Positions 1-8,711 of a stretch of 64,000 bases of DNA are shown piece after piece. Origin of the DNA: Flavobacterium turcicum (GTDB lineage Bacteria; Bacteroidota; Bacteroidia; Flavobacteriales; Flavobacteriaceae); contig NZ_JAAOBY010000001.1 in NCBI RefSeq assembly GCF_011365745.1, positions 372,001 to 436,000 on the forward strand, in the 5' to 3' direction. Both the position numbers and the translations under genes were made by a program. The notes beneath the pieces were generated by a model, which saw only the letters and a program-made list of their open reading frames with translations, did not search any database and had not been told where the DNA came from. Numbering within the stretch: the stretch's first letter is position 1; the number at the start of each line of letters is the position of its first letter.

Positions 1-1440
1 GCTATTGGTACTTTGGTTTTTGATAAAGTGGCTTATAAAAATGTAGTTTCAAACGGATTGGTTTTAGACAAAAACGGACAAAAAATGTCCAAACGTTTGG
101 GCAATGCTGCAGATCCTTTTGATACTTTAAAAGAGTACGGACCTGATGCTACACGTTGGTACATGATTTCAAATGCTAACCCTTGGGATAACTTGAAATT
201 TGACCTTGAAGGAATTGCTGAGGTGCGTAGAAAATTCTTCGGTACTTTATACAATACGTATTCTTTCTTTAGTTTGTATGCCAATATTGATGGATTTACT
301 TTTGAAGAAGCGGAGATTCCGGTACAAGAAAGACCTGAAATTGATCAATGGATCATTTCTGAATTGAATACTTTGATAAAAGAAGTAGATGGTTTTTATG
401 CTGATTATGAGCCTACAAAAGCAGCGCGAGCTATATCAGAATTTGTTCAAGAAAACCTGAGTAACTGGTACGTTCGTTTGTGCAGAAGACGTTTTTGGAA
501 AGGCGAGTATGCGCAAGATAAAATTGCGGCTTACCAAACTTTATACAGCTGTTTGTTGGCCGTAAGTAAACTGAGTGCGCCAATTGCACCGTTCTTTATG
601 GACAAACTTTACAGAGATTTAACACAAGCAACACAGACAGAAAAGTTTGACAGTGTACATTTGGCGGAGTTCCCGGTAGCGGTTGACAACTATGTTAATA
701 AATCGTTGGAGAGTAAAATGCAGAAGGCACAAACCATTTCATCATTGGTATTATCACTCCGTAAAAAGGAAATGATTAAAGTGCGCCAACCATTGCAAAA
801 GGTAATGATTCCGGTACTTGACGAGGCACAAAGAGCCGAAATCGAAGCGGTTTCTGACCTGATAAAAGCAGAAGTAAACGTTAAAGAAATCGTGCTTTTG
901 GATGATGCTTCTGGAGTTTTGGTAAAGCAAATTAAACCTAATTTCAAGGCGCTCGGACCGCGTTTTGGTAAAGATATGGGATTGATTTCCAAGGAGATAC
1001 AAGGGTTTTCTAAAGAGCAAATTGCACAATTGGATAGAGAAGGAAGCCTTGATATTGTAATTGCAGGAAATACCGTAACTTTAACCTTAGAAGATGTGGA
1101 GATTACTTCGCAAGATATCGAAGGCTGGTTGGTTGCAAATGCAAACGGAATTACGGTGGCGCTTGATATCACAATATCGCCAGAATTGAAGCAAGAAGGA
1201 ATTGCGAGAGAATTGGTAAATAGAATTCAAAACATTCGTAAAGATTCTGGATTTGAAGTTACAGATAAAATTAAAGTCTATTTGCAAACAGAAACAACTT
1301 TGCAAGAAGCTGTACAAAATAATGAAGCATACATAAAATCAGAGACATTGACTGAAGTGCTTCTTTTTGAAGATAATTTGGAAAATGGAACTGCTATTGA
1401 ATTTGACGAAATAACAACCAAAATAGTAATTACTAAATAA
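1..1440 (+). CDS. ileS: Isoleucyl-tRNA synthetase, 3' part (5' end outside window)
   Basis: Charges tRNA-Ile with isoleucine in the cytoplasm. The frame is open from base 1, so the gene enters from upstream and about 479 C-terminal residues are visible. The class I signature KMSKR is at 82-96, followed by the anticodon-binding helical domain. The C-terminal part, with ELVNRIQNIRKDSGF-type sequence, and the lack of a terminal Cys-rich zinc finger resemble the eukaryote-like type 2 IleRS, a form often linked with mupirocin tolerance (family knowledge; tolerance here is inference). The gene is 9 nt upstream of a DksA/TraR-like gene and then lspA, a familiar flavobacterial order. The identity is secure. 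Confidence 0.96.
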   Translation, partial: AIGTLVFDKVAYKNVVSNGLVLDKNGQKMSKRLGNAADPFDTLKEYGPDATRWYMISNANPWDNLKFDLEGIAEVRRKFFGTLYNTYSFFSLYANIDGFTFEEAEIPVQERPEIDQWIISELNTLIKEVDGFYADYEPTKAARAISEFVQENLSNWYVRLCRRRFWKGEYAQDKIAAYQTLYSCLLAVSKLSAPIAPFFMDKLYRDLTQATQTEKFDSVHLAEFPVAVDNYVNKSLESKMQKAQTISSLVLSLRKKEMIKVRQPLQKVMIPVLDEAQRAEIEAVSDLIKAEVNVKEIVLLDDASGVLVKQIKPNFKALGPRFGKDMGLISKEIQGFSKEQIAQLDREGSLDIVIAGNTVTLTLEDVEITSQDIEGWLVANANGITVALDITISPELKQEGIARELVNRIQNIRKDSGFEVTDKIKVYLQTETTLQEAVQNNEAYIKSETLTEVLLFEDNLENGTAIEFDEITTKIVITK

Positions 1441-1449
1441 AAAAAAACC

Positions 1450-1830
1450 ATGGTAGATGAAGCAACACGATACTCTGACGCTGATTTAGCAGAGTTCAAA
1501 GATTTGATTCTAAAAAAAATTGAGAAAGCGCAATACGATTTGGATTTGATTAAAAGTGCTTACATGAACGATTTGAATAACGGTACTGATGATACTTCAC
1601 CTACATTCAAAGCTTTTGAAGAAGGCAGCGAAACCATGTCAAAAGAAGCGAACTCACAATTGGCTATTCGCCAAGAGAAATTTATTCGTGACCTTAAAAA
1701 TGCACTTTTCCGTGTCGAAAATAAAACTTACGGCGTATGTAAAGTAACCGGAAAATTGATCAGCAAAGAACGATTGATGATTGTTCCTCATGCTACAATG
1801 AGTATCGAAGCAAAAAATTTACAGCGCTAG
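1450..1830 (+). CDS. DksA/TraR-family regulator with degenerate zinc finger
   Basis: A 126-residue protein of the DksA/TraR type, a family whose members bind RNA polymerase in the secondary channel. The N-terminal two thirds are a charged helical coiled coil, and the C-terminal knuckle reads YGVCKVTGKLISKERL then PHATMSIEAK. Only one Cys (residue 97) remains of the usual four zinc ligands, so zinc binding is unlikely. This loss is common in Bacteroidota homologues as I recall them. It starts 9 nt after ileS, is probably co-transcribed with it, and is followed by an inverted repeat and lspA. The exact regulatory target is unknown. Confidence 0.88.
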   Translation: MVDEATRYSDADLAEFKDLILKKIEKAQYDLDLIKSAYMNDLNNGTDDTSPTFKAFEEGSETMSKEANSQLAIRQEKFIRDLKNALFRVENKTYGVCKVTGKLISKERLMIVPHATMSIEAKNLQR

Positions 1831-1853
1831 TTCGAAACGAAATACAAACTATT

Positions 1854-1901
1854 AATTCCAAATTCCAACACTAATTGTATCAATTATTGGAATTTGGAAT
1901 T
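1854..1901. terminator. 15-bp perfect inverted repeat after the DksA-like gene
   Basis: The arm aattccaaattccaa (1854-1868) and its perfect complement (1887-1901) flank an 18-nt loop, followed by a T-rich stretch. It lies between the DksA-like gene and the lspA promoter, so it probably ends the ileS transcript. The internal doubling of AATTCCA in the arm is unusual for a terminator and may mark a small dispersed repeat instead. Confidence 0.55.
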
Positions 1902-1919
1902 TAATTTTTAGATTTTGCC

Positions 1920-1927
1920 TATTTTTG
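1920..1927 (+). promoter_or_regulatory. -7 promoter box for lspA
   Basis: TATTTTTG fits the Bacteroidota -7 consensus TAnnTTTG and lies 19 nt before the lspA start codon. No clear -33 TTG element is seen at the expected distance. It suggests lspA can be transcribed separately from ileS. Confidence 0.5.
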
Positions 1928-1946
1928 GCAGCATAAAACTTTTAAA

Positions 1947-2543
1947 ATGTCATTACAAAGAGCCTATTTACTTATTTTTATCTTGTTGCTAGTTGATCAA
2001 GCTTCAAAAATTTATATCAAAACCAATTTTCTATTAGGTCAAGAAGTAGAAGTGTTTTCATGGTTTAAAATACTTTTCATTGAAAATGAGGGTATGGCTT
2101 GGGGTGTAAGAATTCCAGGAGCGTACGGAAAATTATTTTTGACTCTTTTTAGAATTGGTGCTGTGGCAGGTATTGGATATTGGTTATGGGATTCGATTAA
2201 GAAAAAAAGTTCTAACTATTTAATTGTTGCTATTGCTTTAATTTTAGTAGGAGCATTTGGAAATATTTTAGATTCTGTGTTTTACGGCGTAGTCTTCAAC
2301 GACAGTCAACAACAATTGGCTACGGCATTTTCTGATCAACCTTACGGAACTTGGTTTCACGGTAAAGTAGTTGATATGTTTTATTTTCCGATTTGGCATG
2401 GTAATTTACCTAGTTGGTTGCCAATTTGGGGAGGTAAAGAATTTACTTTTTTCAATGCTATTTTTAATGTAGCTGACATGGCTATTTCAACAGGAGTGGG
2501 AATCTTGATTTTCTTCAACAAAAAGGCATTTCAAAACAGCTAG
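1947..2543 (+). CDS. lspA: Lipoprotein signal peptidase (signal peptidase II)
   Basis: An inner-membrane aspartic protease that removes the signal peptide from diacylglyceryl-modified prolipoproteins. The protein has 198 residues with four predicted membrane spans. The conserved blocks are visible: NEGMAWG after the first span, GAFGNILDSVFYG with the first catalytic Asp, and FNVADMAISTGV with the second. It is longer than the E. coli enzyme (about 164) because of an insert around residues 105-150, which is normal for Bacteroidota. Many lipoproteins in this window (fasciclin, M23, TPR kinase, CBM-like) are likely substrates. Confidence 0.95.
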   Translation: MSLQRAYLLIFILLLVDQASKIYIKTNFLLGQEVEVFSWFKILFIENEGMAWGVRIPGAYGKLFLTLFRIGAVAGIGYWLWDSIKKKSSNYLIVAIALILVGAFGNILDSVFYGVVFNDSQQQLATAFSDQPYGTWFHGKVVDMFYFPIWHGNLPSWLPIWGGKEFTFFNAIFNVADMAISTGVGILIFFNKKAFQNS

Positions 2544-2563
2544 GATTAAAGCTGTTCAAAATA

Positions 2564-2604
2564 TAAAAAAAGACCTGTTCATAATTTGAACAGGTCTTTT
2601 TTAT
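2564..2604. terminator. Bidirectional terminator between lspA and the cyclo-ligase gene
   Basis: The stem GACCTGTTC/GAACAGGTC has a 7-nt loop, with an A-run on one side and a T-run on the other. It can therefore end transcription from both convergent genes. Confidence 0.85.
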
Positions 2605-2682
2605 TAGTTTATATTTTGTCCAGGAGCATAACACTTTCGACAAATCTTGAATATTATCTTTTGCTAGAGTAATGATTAAAAA

Positions 2683-3246
2683 TTAAAATGAGTGAATACT
2701 ATTCGGAGTCACACAATAGTTCAGTTGTATATCGCCTTCAAAAACATCTTCAATAATTTCCTCAGGTTCAAAAAACGACAATCCAATTTTGATTACATCG
2801 GGTTTACATTCCGCTAGGAATTTATCGTAAAAGCCTTTTCCGTAACCCACGCGATTTCCTTTTTTGTCGTAAGCCAAAAGGGGAACAAAAACCACATCAA
2901 TTTTATGGGAAGGAACTTCAATTCCGTCAACAGGTTCCGGAATATTGTATTCGTTTTTCTTTATTTTGGTATTGTCAGTCAGCAGAAAATGCGTCATTGT
3001 GCGCGTTTCGAAATCAGCTTTAGAAACAATTATTTCCTTGTCTTTGCCGGCTAATGTGTGTAAAATAAATTCGGTATTCACTTCGTTTTGCTCTGTAATA
3101 GGCAAAAAAACATGAAAGTAAGTGCGTTCCCAAATAGGAAGTTGCAACACTTTGTTGGCAATAGTAAGACTCATTTCCTCCAGCTGTTCCTCTGAAAGTT
3201 GTTTTCTAAGTTCTTTATATTTTTGTCGTAATGTAGTTTTGTTCAT
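2683..3246 (-). CDS. 5-formyltetrahydrofolate cyclo-ligase
   Basis: Converts 5-formyl-THF to 5,10-methenyl-THF using ATP, salvaging folate one-carbon units in the cytoplasm. The 187-residue length is normal. The family signature is seen in GNRVGYGKGFYDKFL near residues 130-145, which forms the ATP/phosphate loop, and an N-terminal basic helix (KTTLRQKYKELRKQL) matches the family. It is the second gene of a minus-strand pair, 9 nt after the M14-like gene, and ends at a bidirectional terminator. Whether the two genes act together is unknown. Confidence 0.93.
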   Translation of the reverse strand: MNKTTLRQKYKELRKQLSEEQLEEMSLTIANKVLQLPIWERTYFHVFLPITEQNEVNTEFILHTLAGKDKEIIVSKADFETRTMTHFLLTDNTKIKKNEYNIPEPVDGIEVPSHKIDVVFVPLLAYDKKGNRVGYGKGFYDKFLAECKPDVIKIGLSFFEPEEIIEDVFEGDIQLNYCVTPNSIHSF

Positions 3247-3255
3247 TGTTATATT

Positions 3256-4233
3256 TTATTCGTCTTCTTCGCCAGCAACCACATTTGATAAGTGGTAAAT
3301 AGCATCACCTTCGTACACAATAGGTGCGTGGTTGGCATTGATGATGTAGCCGTCGTTGGGCGCTTTTACTTTGCGTTCAAATTTACCATAAGGGTCGGTG
3401 ATAGTAGCTAAAATAGTTCCTTTTTTTACAAAAGTACCTACGGTGTCAAAATCTTGCAAGAGACCAGAACATTTAGCTCTTATCCAACCTGATTTGTCAA
3501 TATAAATGGTGGGGGATTTTTGTGGAATCACGCGGTGTTTTGGCCCTAACATATCCAAATAAGCAAGTAATCGAATAGCGCCATTCACACCCTCTGTGGC
3601 TATGCTTTTGTTAATGTCTAAAGATTTTCCGCCTTCAAAAAGCAGCATTTTTACATTCATTTTTTCACTTGAACTTCTAAAAGATCCGGTAATATTTCTC
3701 GAGTACAATGTAAACGGAGCATCAAATACATCGGCAAGAATTTTTAAATCTGGATTGTTGGGTGCAATGCGTATTTGCGGCGCGTTAAACCTACTAGCGC
3801 CACCGGCATGAAAATCTACAGCATAATGAACTAAAGGCAAAATTTCAGTCAGAATATGAAAAGCAAATCGGCTAGCCAATGATCCTGATTTGCTTCCTGG
3901 AAAAACGCGATTTAGGTCGCGACCATCTGGAAATTCACGAGATTTATTCACAAAACCATACACATTGATTATGGGAATGCAAATAATGGTACCTATCTTG
4001 GGTTTGTTTATTTTTTTGTGAATCAGTTGACGAACAATTTCAACTCCGTTAATTTCGTCCCCGTGAATTCCTGCAGAAAATAGCACTACGGGACCTGGTA
4101 TTTTAGAGCGGCGAACAATAATAGGTATATTGAGTTTGGTCGTGGTATGTAGGCGCGCAATCTCAACGTTGATCGTTTTATTCTCTCCAGGAGCAATACT
4201 TTCGCCAAAAAGGGTAATAGAGCGTGTATTCAT
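3256..4233 (-). CDS. Succinylglutamate desuccinylase/aspartoacylase family protein (M14-like)
   Basis: A zinc-dependent amide hydrolase of the AstE/AspA branch of the carboxypeptidase M14 fold, 325 residues. Zinc-site motifs are visible: GIHGDEINGVEI (first His and Glu) and the later DFHAGG with the third His. The C-terminal 75 residues look like a biotinyl/lipoyl-type beta domain (SGWIRAKCSGLL, then GYIINANHAPIVYEGD), typical of this subfamily. No signal peptide is seen, so it is likely cytoplasmic. The substrate cannot be told from sequence; succinylglutamate or acylaspartate are guesses. It is first in a two-gene operon with the cyclo-ligase. Confidence 0.85.
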   Translation of the reverse strand: MNTRSITLFGESIAPGENKTINVEIARLHTTTKLNIPIIVRRSKIPGPVVLFSAGIHGDEINGVEIVRQLIHKKINKPKIGTIICIPIINVYGFVNKSREFPDGRDLNRVFPGSKSGSLASRFAFHILTEILPLVHYAVDFHAGGASRFNAPQIRIAPNNPDLKILADVFDAPFTLYSRNITGSFRSSSEKMNVKMLLFEGGKSLDINKSIATEGVNGAIRLLAYLDMLGPKHRVIPQKSPTIYIDKSGWIRAKCSGLLQDFDTVGTFVKKGTILATITDPYGKFERKVKAPNDGYIINANHAPIVYEGDAIYHLSNVVAGEEDE

Positions 4234-4344
4234 TGTGTATACAAATTCTTGAAAAGATAAAAATAAGGATAATAATAGGTTAAGCTCGCATTTTATTTGA
4301 ATTATTTTGCAGCTTGTAAATAAACTACAATGATTTCTATTTCG

Positions 4345-4352
4345 TAATTTTG
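4345..4352 (+). promoter_or_regulatory. -7 promoter box for uvrC
   Basis: TAATTTTG matches TAnnTTTG and ends 17 nt before the uvrC start codon, giving a leader of about 10 nt. Confidence 0.5.
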
Positions 4353-4369
4353 AAGAATAAATTTGTTAC

Positions 4370-6166
4370 ATGACTCCACCTGCTTTAGCCCTTCAAATAC
4401 AGACCTTGCCCGACAATCCTGGTGTATACCAATATTACGACAAGGAAGGTAAAATTTTATACGTTGGTAAAGCTAAGAATCTTAAAAAACGCGTTTCGTC
4501 CTACTTCAATAAAGTGCATGATGCGGCCAAAACAAACGTGCTAGTTAAAAAAATTGTAACCATAAAACACATTGTGGTTCCTACCGAGACGGATGCCTTA
4601 TTGTTAGAAAACAATTTGATCAAAACCTTACAGCCGCGTTATAATGTACTGCTGCGCGATGATAAAAGTTATCCTTGGTTGTGCATCAAAAAAGAACCTT
4701 TTTCACGCATATTTGCCACTCGCAGAATGGTGAAAGATGGCTCGGAATATTTTGGTCCGTACACCAGTTTCAAAACAGTTTCAACCATTTTAGAATTGAT
4801 AAAAGAACTTTATCCATTGCGTACCTGCAATTACGATTTGAACAAAAGCAACATCGATAGTGGGAAATTTAAAGTGTGTTTAGAGTATCATATTGGCAAT
4901 TGCATGGGGCCATGTGAAGGCCATGAAACCATAGAGAATTACCAAAAGCAAGTAGATGCTATTCGCGAAATTTTAAAAGGAAATTTCAAAGAAAGCATGA
5001 AAGATTTTAAACGCGTCATGACTAATCTCGCGGCCGAAATGCACTTTGAAGAGGCTCAAAAAATCAAAGAAAAAATTGAAATTCTAGAGAACTACCAATC
5101 GCGTTCTACCGTGGTAAACCCAAAAATTACCAATATTGATGTTTTTTCGATCGTGTCTGATGAGGCGGCGGCATTTGTCAATTTCTTGCAAATTTCGCAC
5201 GGTTCCATCATTCGCTCCCACACAATGGAGATTAAAAAGAAGTTAGACGAAACCGACGAAGAACTACTCGAATTGGCAATCATCGAATTAAGAGAGCGTT
5301 TCCAGTTGTTGTCTCGCGAAATAATTGTGCCGTTCCCCGTAGATCTTGGCGAAAACATAAAAATCACAGTCCCACAATTGGGCGATAAGAAGCAAATTCT
5401 GGATTTGTCAATTAGAAACGCTAAATTTTACCGCATAGAGCAACTAAAACAACTGCAAATTGTAGATCCAGACAGGCATACCAACCGCATCATGGCGCAA
5501 ATGCAAAAAGATTTACGCTTACCCGTGGAGCCTAGACATATTGAGTGTTTTGATAACTCCAACATTCAAGGAACTAATCCGGTATCTGCCTGCGTAGTTT
5601 TTAAAGACGGAAAACCTAGCAAAAAGGATTACCGCCATTTTAATATCAAAACCGTCGAAGGGCCCAACGACTTTGCTTCGATGGAAGAGGTTGTATACCG
5701 ACGCTACAAACGCCTTTTAGATGAAAACCAACCTTTACCCAACCTAATTATTATTGATGGTGGAAAAGGCCAGTTGTCATCGGCGCTAAAAAGTATTGAT
5801 GATCTTGGTTTACGTGGCAAAATCGCCATCATTGGCATTGCCAAAAGACTCGAAGAATTATTTTATCCCGGCGATTCAGTCCCTTTGTATCTTGATAAAA
5901 AGTCTGAAACGCTCAAAGTTATTCAGCAACTTCGTAACGAGGCACACCGTTTTGGAATCACGCACCATCGCGACAAGCGTAGCAAAGCCGCTCTAAATTC
6001 GTCCATAGAAAGTATTCCTGGCATTGGCGAAAAAACCATGCTCACATTGATACAACATTTTAAAAGTGTAAAAAGATTAAAATTGGCTACTGAAAAAGAA
6101 ATTTCTGAGGTTATAGGAGTATCAAAAGCCAAAAAAATTACCGACTTTTACAACAACACAAAGTAG
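4370..6166 (+). CDS. uvrC: Excinuclease ABC subunit C
   Basis: The nuclease of nucleotide excision repair, making both incisions around UvrAB-marked lesions. The protein has 598 residues. The GIY-YIG domain is at the N-terminus (NPGVYQYYDKEGKILYVGKA, residues 15-35), followed by a Cys-bearing segment, a UVR helical motif near residue 210, the RNase H-like nuclease domain (HIECFDNSNIQGTNPV and IIIDGGKGQL) and C-terminal helix-hairpin-helix repeats (IESIPGIGEKT). Its own promoter lies upstream, and the patatin gene starts 7 nt after its stop, so the two are probably co-transcribed. Confidence 0.97.
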   Translation: MTPPALALQIQTLPDNPGVYQYYDKEGKILYVGKAKNLKKRVSSYFNKVHDAAKTNVLVKKIVTIKHIVVPTETDALLLENNLIKTLQPRYNVLLRDDKSYPWLCIKKEPFSRIFATRRMVKDGSEYFGPYTSFKTVSTILELIKELYPLRTCNYDLNKSNIDSGKFKVCLEYHIGNCMGPCEGHETIENYQKQVDAIREILKGNFKESMKDFKRVMTNLAAEMHFEEAQKIKEKIEILENYQSRSTVVNPKITNIDVFSIVSDEAAAFVNFLQISHGSIIRSHTMEIKKKLDETDEELLELAIIELRERFQLLSREIIVPFPVDLGENIKITVPQLGDKKQILDLSIRNAKFYRIEQLKQLQIVDPDRHTNRIMAQMQKDLRLPVEPRHIECFDNSNIQGTNPVSACVVFKDGKPSKKDYRHFNIKTVEGPNDFASMEEVVYRRYKRLLDENQPLPNLIIIDGGKGQLSSALKSIDDLGLRGKIAIIGIAKRLEELFYPGDSVPLYLDKKSETLKVIQQLRNEAHRFGITHHRDKRSKAALNSSIESIPGIGEKTMLTLIQHFKSVKRLKLATEKEISEVIGVSKAKKITDFYNNTK

Positions 6167-6173
6167 TTTCCTT

Positions 6174-8528
6174 ATGAGCCTATTCCAGCTATTCGTTTCA
6201 AGCGCTCCGCAAAAAAGCTTTTTTTCTACTGCATACCAAGGAGCTTCTACCGTCGCTCTTGCTTTGCAAGAAAAAATAGCTTTTTTTTCGTCGCGGCTTT
6301 ACACTGCTATCTGGGGCTTTGCGTGGTCTAGTACTTTTCTTTTACTGCTTTTCTCATTTTTTATCGGGAACACAAACACGTTTGCACAAACTAAAAAACC
6401 TAAAATTGGTTTGGTATTGAGTGGCGGCGGCGCCAAAGGTTTTGCGCACATCGGAGTTTTAAAAGTATTAGAAGAAGCAGGCGTAAAAGTCGATTATATT
6501 GGCGGAACTAGCATGGGCGCTGTTATCGGAGGTTTGTATGCTTCGGGTTATAACGCGGCACAAATCGATTCGATTTTTCAAACCACAAATTTTAATGAAC
6601 TGATCAATGATTTTATTCCTCGTTCTTCAAAAAACTTTTACGAACGCCGGAATGACGAATTGTATCCACTTATTTTACCTTTTAATAAACTCAAAATCGG
6701 AATTCCTGAGGCTTTGTCAAAGGGAATGTACAATTATAATTTACTAAGTCGTATTACGCGAAATGTTAGACACATTCGCGATTTTAATCAATTACCAACG
6801 CCATTTATTTGTATTGCAACCAATATCGAAACGGGTGACGAGGTGTTACTTAACAAAGGCAATTTGGCGCAAGCCATGATTGCGAGTTCGGCTTTTCCTT
6901 CGTTGTTTTCACCAGTTGAAATTGGCGGTAAAATATTAATTGATGGTGGAGTTGTGAATAATTATCCTATAGAAGAAGTCCGAAAAATGGGCGCAGACAT
7001 CATCATTGGTGTCGATGTACAAGATGGTTTACTCGATCGAACTCAGCTCAAAGATGCTACGAAAATCTTAGTGCAAATTACAAGTTTGCAATCTATTGAT
7101 CGCATGAAAAAAAATATCGCCAATACAGATGTCTACATCAAACCGGATATTTCGCAATACGGCGTAGTATCATTCGATAAAGGAAAAGATATTATTCGTA
7201 AAGGCGAAGAAGCTGCTTTTGGGGTGTACGAACAAATAAAAAAATTAGCTGCTTCGAGTCAAGTATATCACAAGCCCAAGTTGAATGTGCTTACTGATAG
7301 TCTGCACATTGGGTCGATTAATTACGGAAAATTAACGAATTATACCAAAGAGTATGTAAGTAGTAAACTTCGTTTTAAACCTGATTCAAAAATAACTTAT
7401 GACGGTTTGCTTCGTGGCATTAATAATATCAATGCGACACAAAACTTTAGTGGTATCTCTTATTCATTAGAAAATCAAGACGACAAGGTTAACTTGAGTT
7501 TGAACCTCAAAGAAAACCCAACCAAAACCTATTTGAAGTTTGGACTTCATTATGACAATTTATTTAAAAGTGGCGTTTTGGTCAACCTAACTCGTAAAAA
7601 AGCGCTTTTGAAAAATGATGTAGCTTCGCTTGATGTGATTTTAGGAGATAATATCCGCTATAACTTTGATTATTACATCGAAAATGGCTTCAATTTAAGC
7701 TTGGGTTTTAAGTCTACTTTTACACAATTCAGTCGCAATGTGGCAGCAGCAATTAGTCCAGTTGCCAACGCCAATCCTAATATTAATACGGTAAATGTTA
7801 ATTACTCTGATTTGATTAATCAACTGTATTTTCAGTCGTTATTTGTTCAAAAGTTTTTAATTGGTGGCGGTCTTGAATTGCAATACCTAAAAATCAAATC
7901 AGAAACTTTGGCTAATGTTGATCCAATAGTTGATAACAGCACTTACACCAGTTTGTTTGGTTATCTAAAGTACGACTCGTATGACAATAAGTATTTCCCA
8001 AAGAAAGGCTGGTTTTTTTCCGGTGATGTACAAACGTATTTCGCGTCCTCCAATTATACCGGGAATTTTCAACCGTTCTCCATTGCCAAAGGTGATTTTT
8101 CTATTGTGACACCAGTTTTCAATAAAACTACTTTTAAGTTCGAGACAGATGCTGGTTTTTCTTTTGGTAAACAAAGCATTTCATTTTTTAATTTTATTTT
8201 GGGTGGCTACGGTTTTAGCACCGTAAATAATTTTAAATTTTTATACGGCTATGATTATTTGAGTGTGGTGGGTAATAGCTACATTAAATCTACAGGTACT
8301 TTTGACTATGAATTCTTGAAAAAGAACCATGTCAATTTCTCAGCTAATTTTGCTAATATTGGAGACCGAATTTTTGAATCGACTAACTGGGTATCTCTTC
8401 CTAAATATTCAGGATACGCAGTTGGTTATGGCTTAGAAACCATTATTGGACCAATAGAAGTAAAATATACGTGGTCTCCTGAATTGCCTAAAGGATTTAC
8501 TTGGTTCAGTATAGGCTTTTTGTTTTAA
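6174..8528 (+). CDS. Patatin-like phospholipase with C-terminal outer-membrane barrel
   Basis: A 784-residue protein. Residues from about 75 form a patatin domain: the oxyanion loop SGGGAKGFAHIG, the nucleophile elbow GGTSMGAV with Ser113, and the dyad Asp257 in DGGVVNNYP. A POTRA-like linker follows, then a 16-strand-type barrel ending in an aromatic residue (IGFLF), as in type Vd (PlpD-like) secretion. The expected activity is lipid hydrolysis at or beyond the outer membrane. The only ATG gives an N-terminal extension of about 50 residues before the hydrophobic signal segment (STFLLLLFSFFIGNTNTFAQ). The extension is encoded by a dispersed repeat element (6185-6325). The true start could be a downstream TTG. 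Confidence 0.9.
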   Translation: MSLFQLFVSSAPQKSFFSTAYQGASTVALALQEKIAFFSSRLYTAIWGFAWSSTFLLLLFSFFIGNTNTFAQTKKPKIGLVLSGGGAKGFAHIGVLKVLEEAGVKVDYIGGTSMGAVIGGLYASGYNAAQIDSIFQTTNFNELINDFIPRSSKNFYERRNDELYPLILPFNKLKIGIPEALSKGMYNYNLLSRITRNVRHIRDFNQLPTPFICIATNIETGDEVLLNKGNLAQAMIASSAFPSLFSPVEIGGKILIDGGVVNNYPIEEVRKMGADIIIGVDVQDGLLDRTQLKDATKILVQITSLQSIDRMKKNIANTDVYIKPDISQYGVVSFDKGKDIIRKGEEAAFGVYEQIKKLAASSQVYHKPKLNVLTDSLHIGSINYGKLTNYTKEYVSSKLRFKPDSKITYDGLLRGINNINATQNFSGISYSLENQDDKVNLSLNLKENPTKTYLKFGLHYDNLFKSGVLVNLTRKKALLKNDVASLDVILGDNIRYNFDYYIENGFNLSLGFKSTFTQFSRNVAAAISPVANANPNINTVNVNYSDLINQLYFQSLFVQKFLIGGGLELQYLKIKSETLANVDPIVDNSTYTSLFGYLKYDSYDNKYFPKKGWFFSGDVQTYFASSNYTGNFQPFSIAKGDFSIVTPVFNKTTFKFETDAGFSFGKQSISFFNFILGGYGFSTVNNFKFLYGYDYLSVVGNSYIKSTGTFDYEFLKKNHVNFSANFANIGDRIFESTNWVSLPKYSGYAVGYGLETIIGPIEVKYTWSPELPKGFTWFSIGFLF
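6185..6325 (+). repeat. Dispersed intergenic element, copy 1 (lies inside the patatin CDS)
   Basis: It starts with CCAGCTATTCGTTTCAA and ends with TTTACACTGCTATCTGGGGCT; the middle is a long imperfect palindrome rich in AAAAAGCT/AGCTTTTT. Copy 2 (22712-22850) shares both ends. Here the element is read through in frame and supplies the N-terminal extension of the patatin-like protein. Confidence 0.75.
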
Positions 8529-8567
8529 ATTTAATTTAGTTTCAAAATAATTACGATATTTGTGATA

Positions 8568-8633
8568 ATGAAAACAAATTGGACAGGTTTATTAGAGTAT
8601 CTACAATTCTTAATCAAGAGAAATCCTGAGTAG
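8568..8633 (+). CDS. Possible 21-residue leader peptide upstream of hmgA
   Basis: A short frame, ATG to TAG, encoding MKTNWTGLLEYLQFLIKRNPE. It sits 34 nt after the patatin gene and 78 nt before hmgA. No strong ribosome site is seen, and AT-rich DNA throws up such frames often. If translated it could be a leader peptide for the homogentisate/HPP pathway genes. Confidence is low and rests only on position. Confidence 0.25.
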   Translation: MKTNWTGLLEYLQFLIKRNPE

Positions 8634-8711
8634 CGCACTGTTTTTTGATTTAGAATAACAAAATGAAAAGCCTTCCAGCTTGATCTAGTTGCACTTTTAA
8701 AACAAAAAATT

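Noticed and set aside
690-1172. Minus-strand frame of 160 codons over ileS
   Set aside because: It lies wholly inside a clear synthetase gene and shows no family features.
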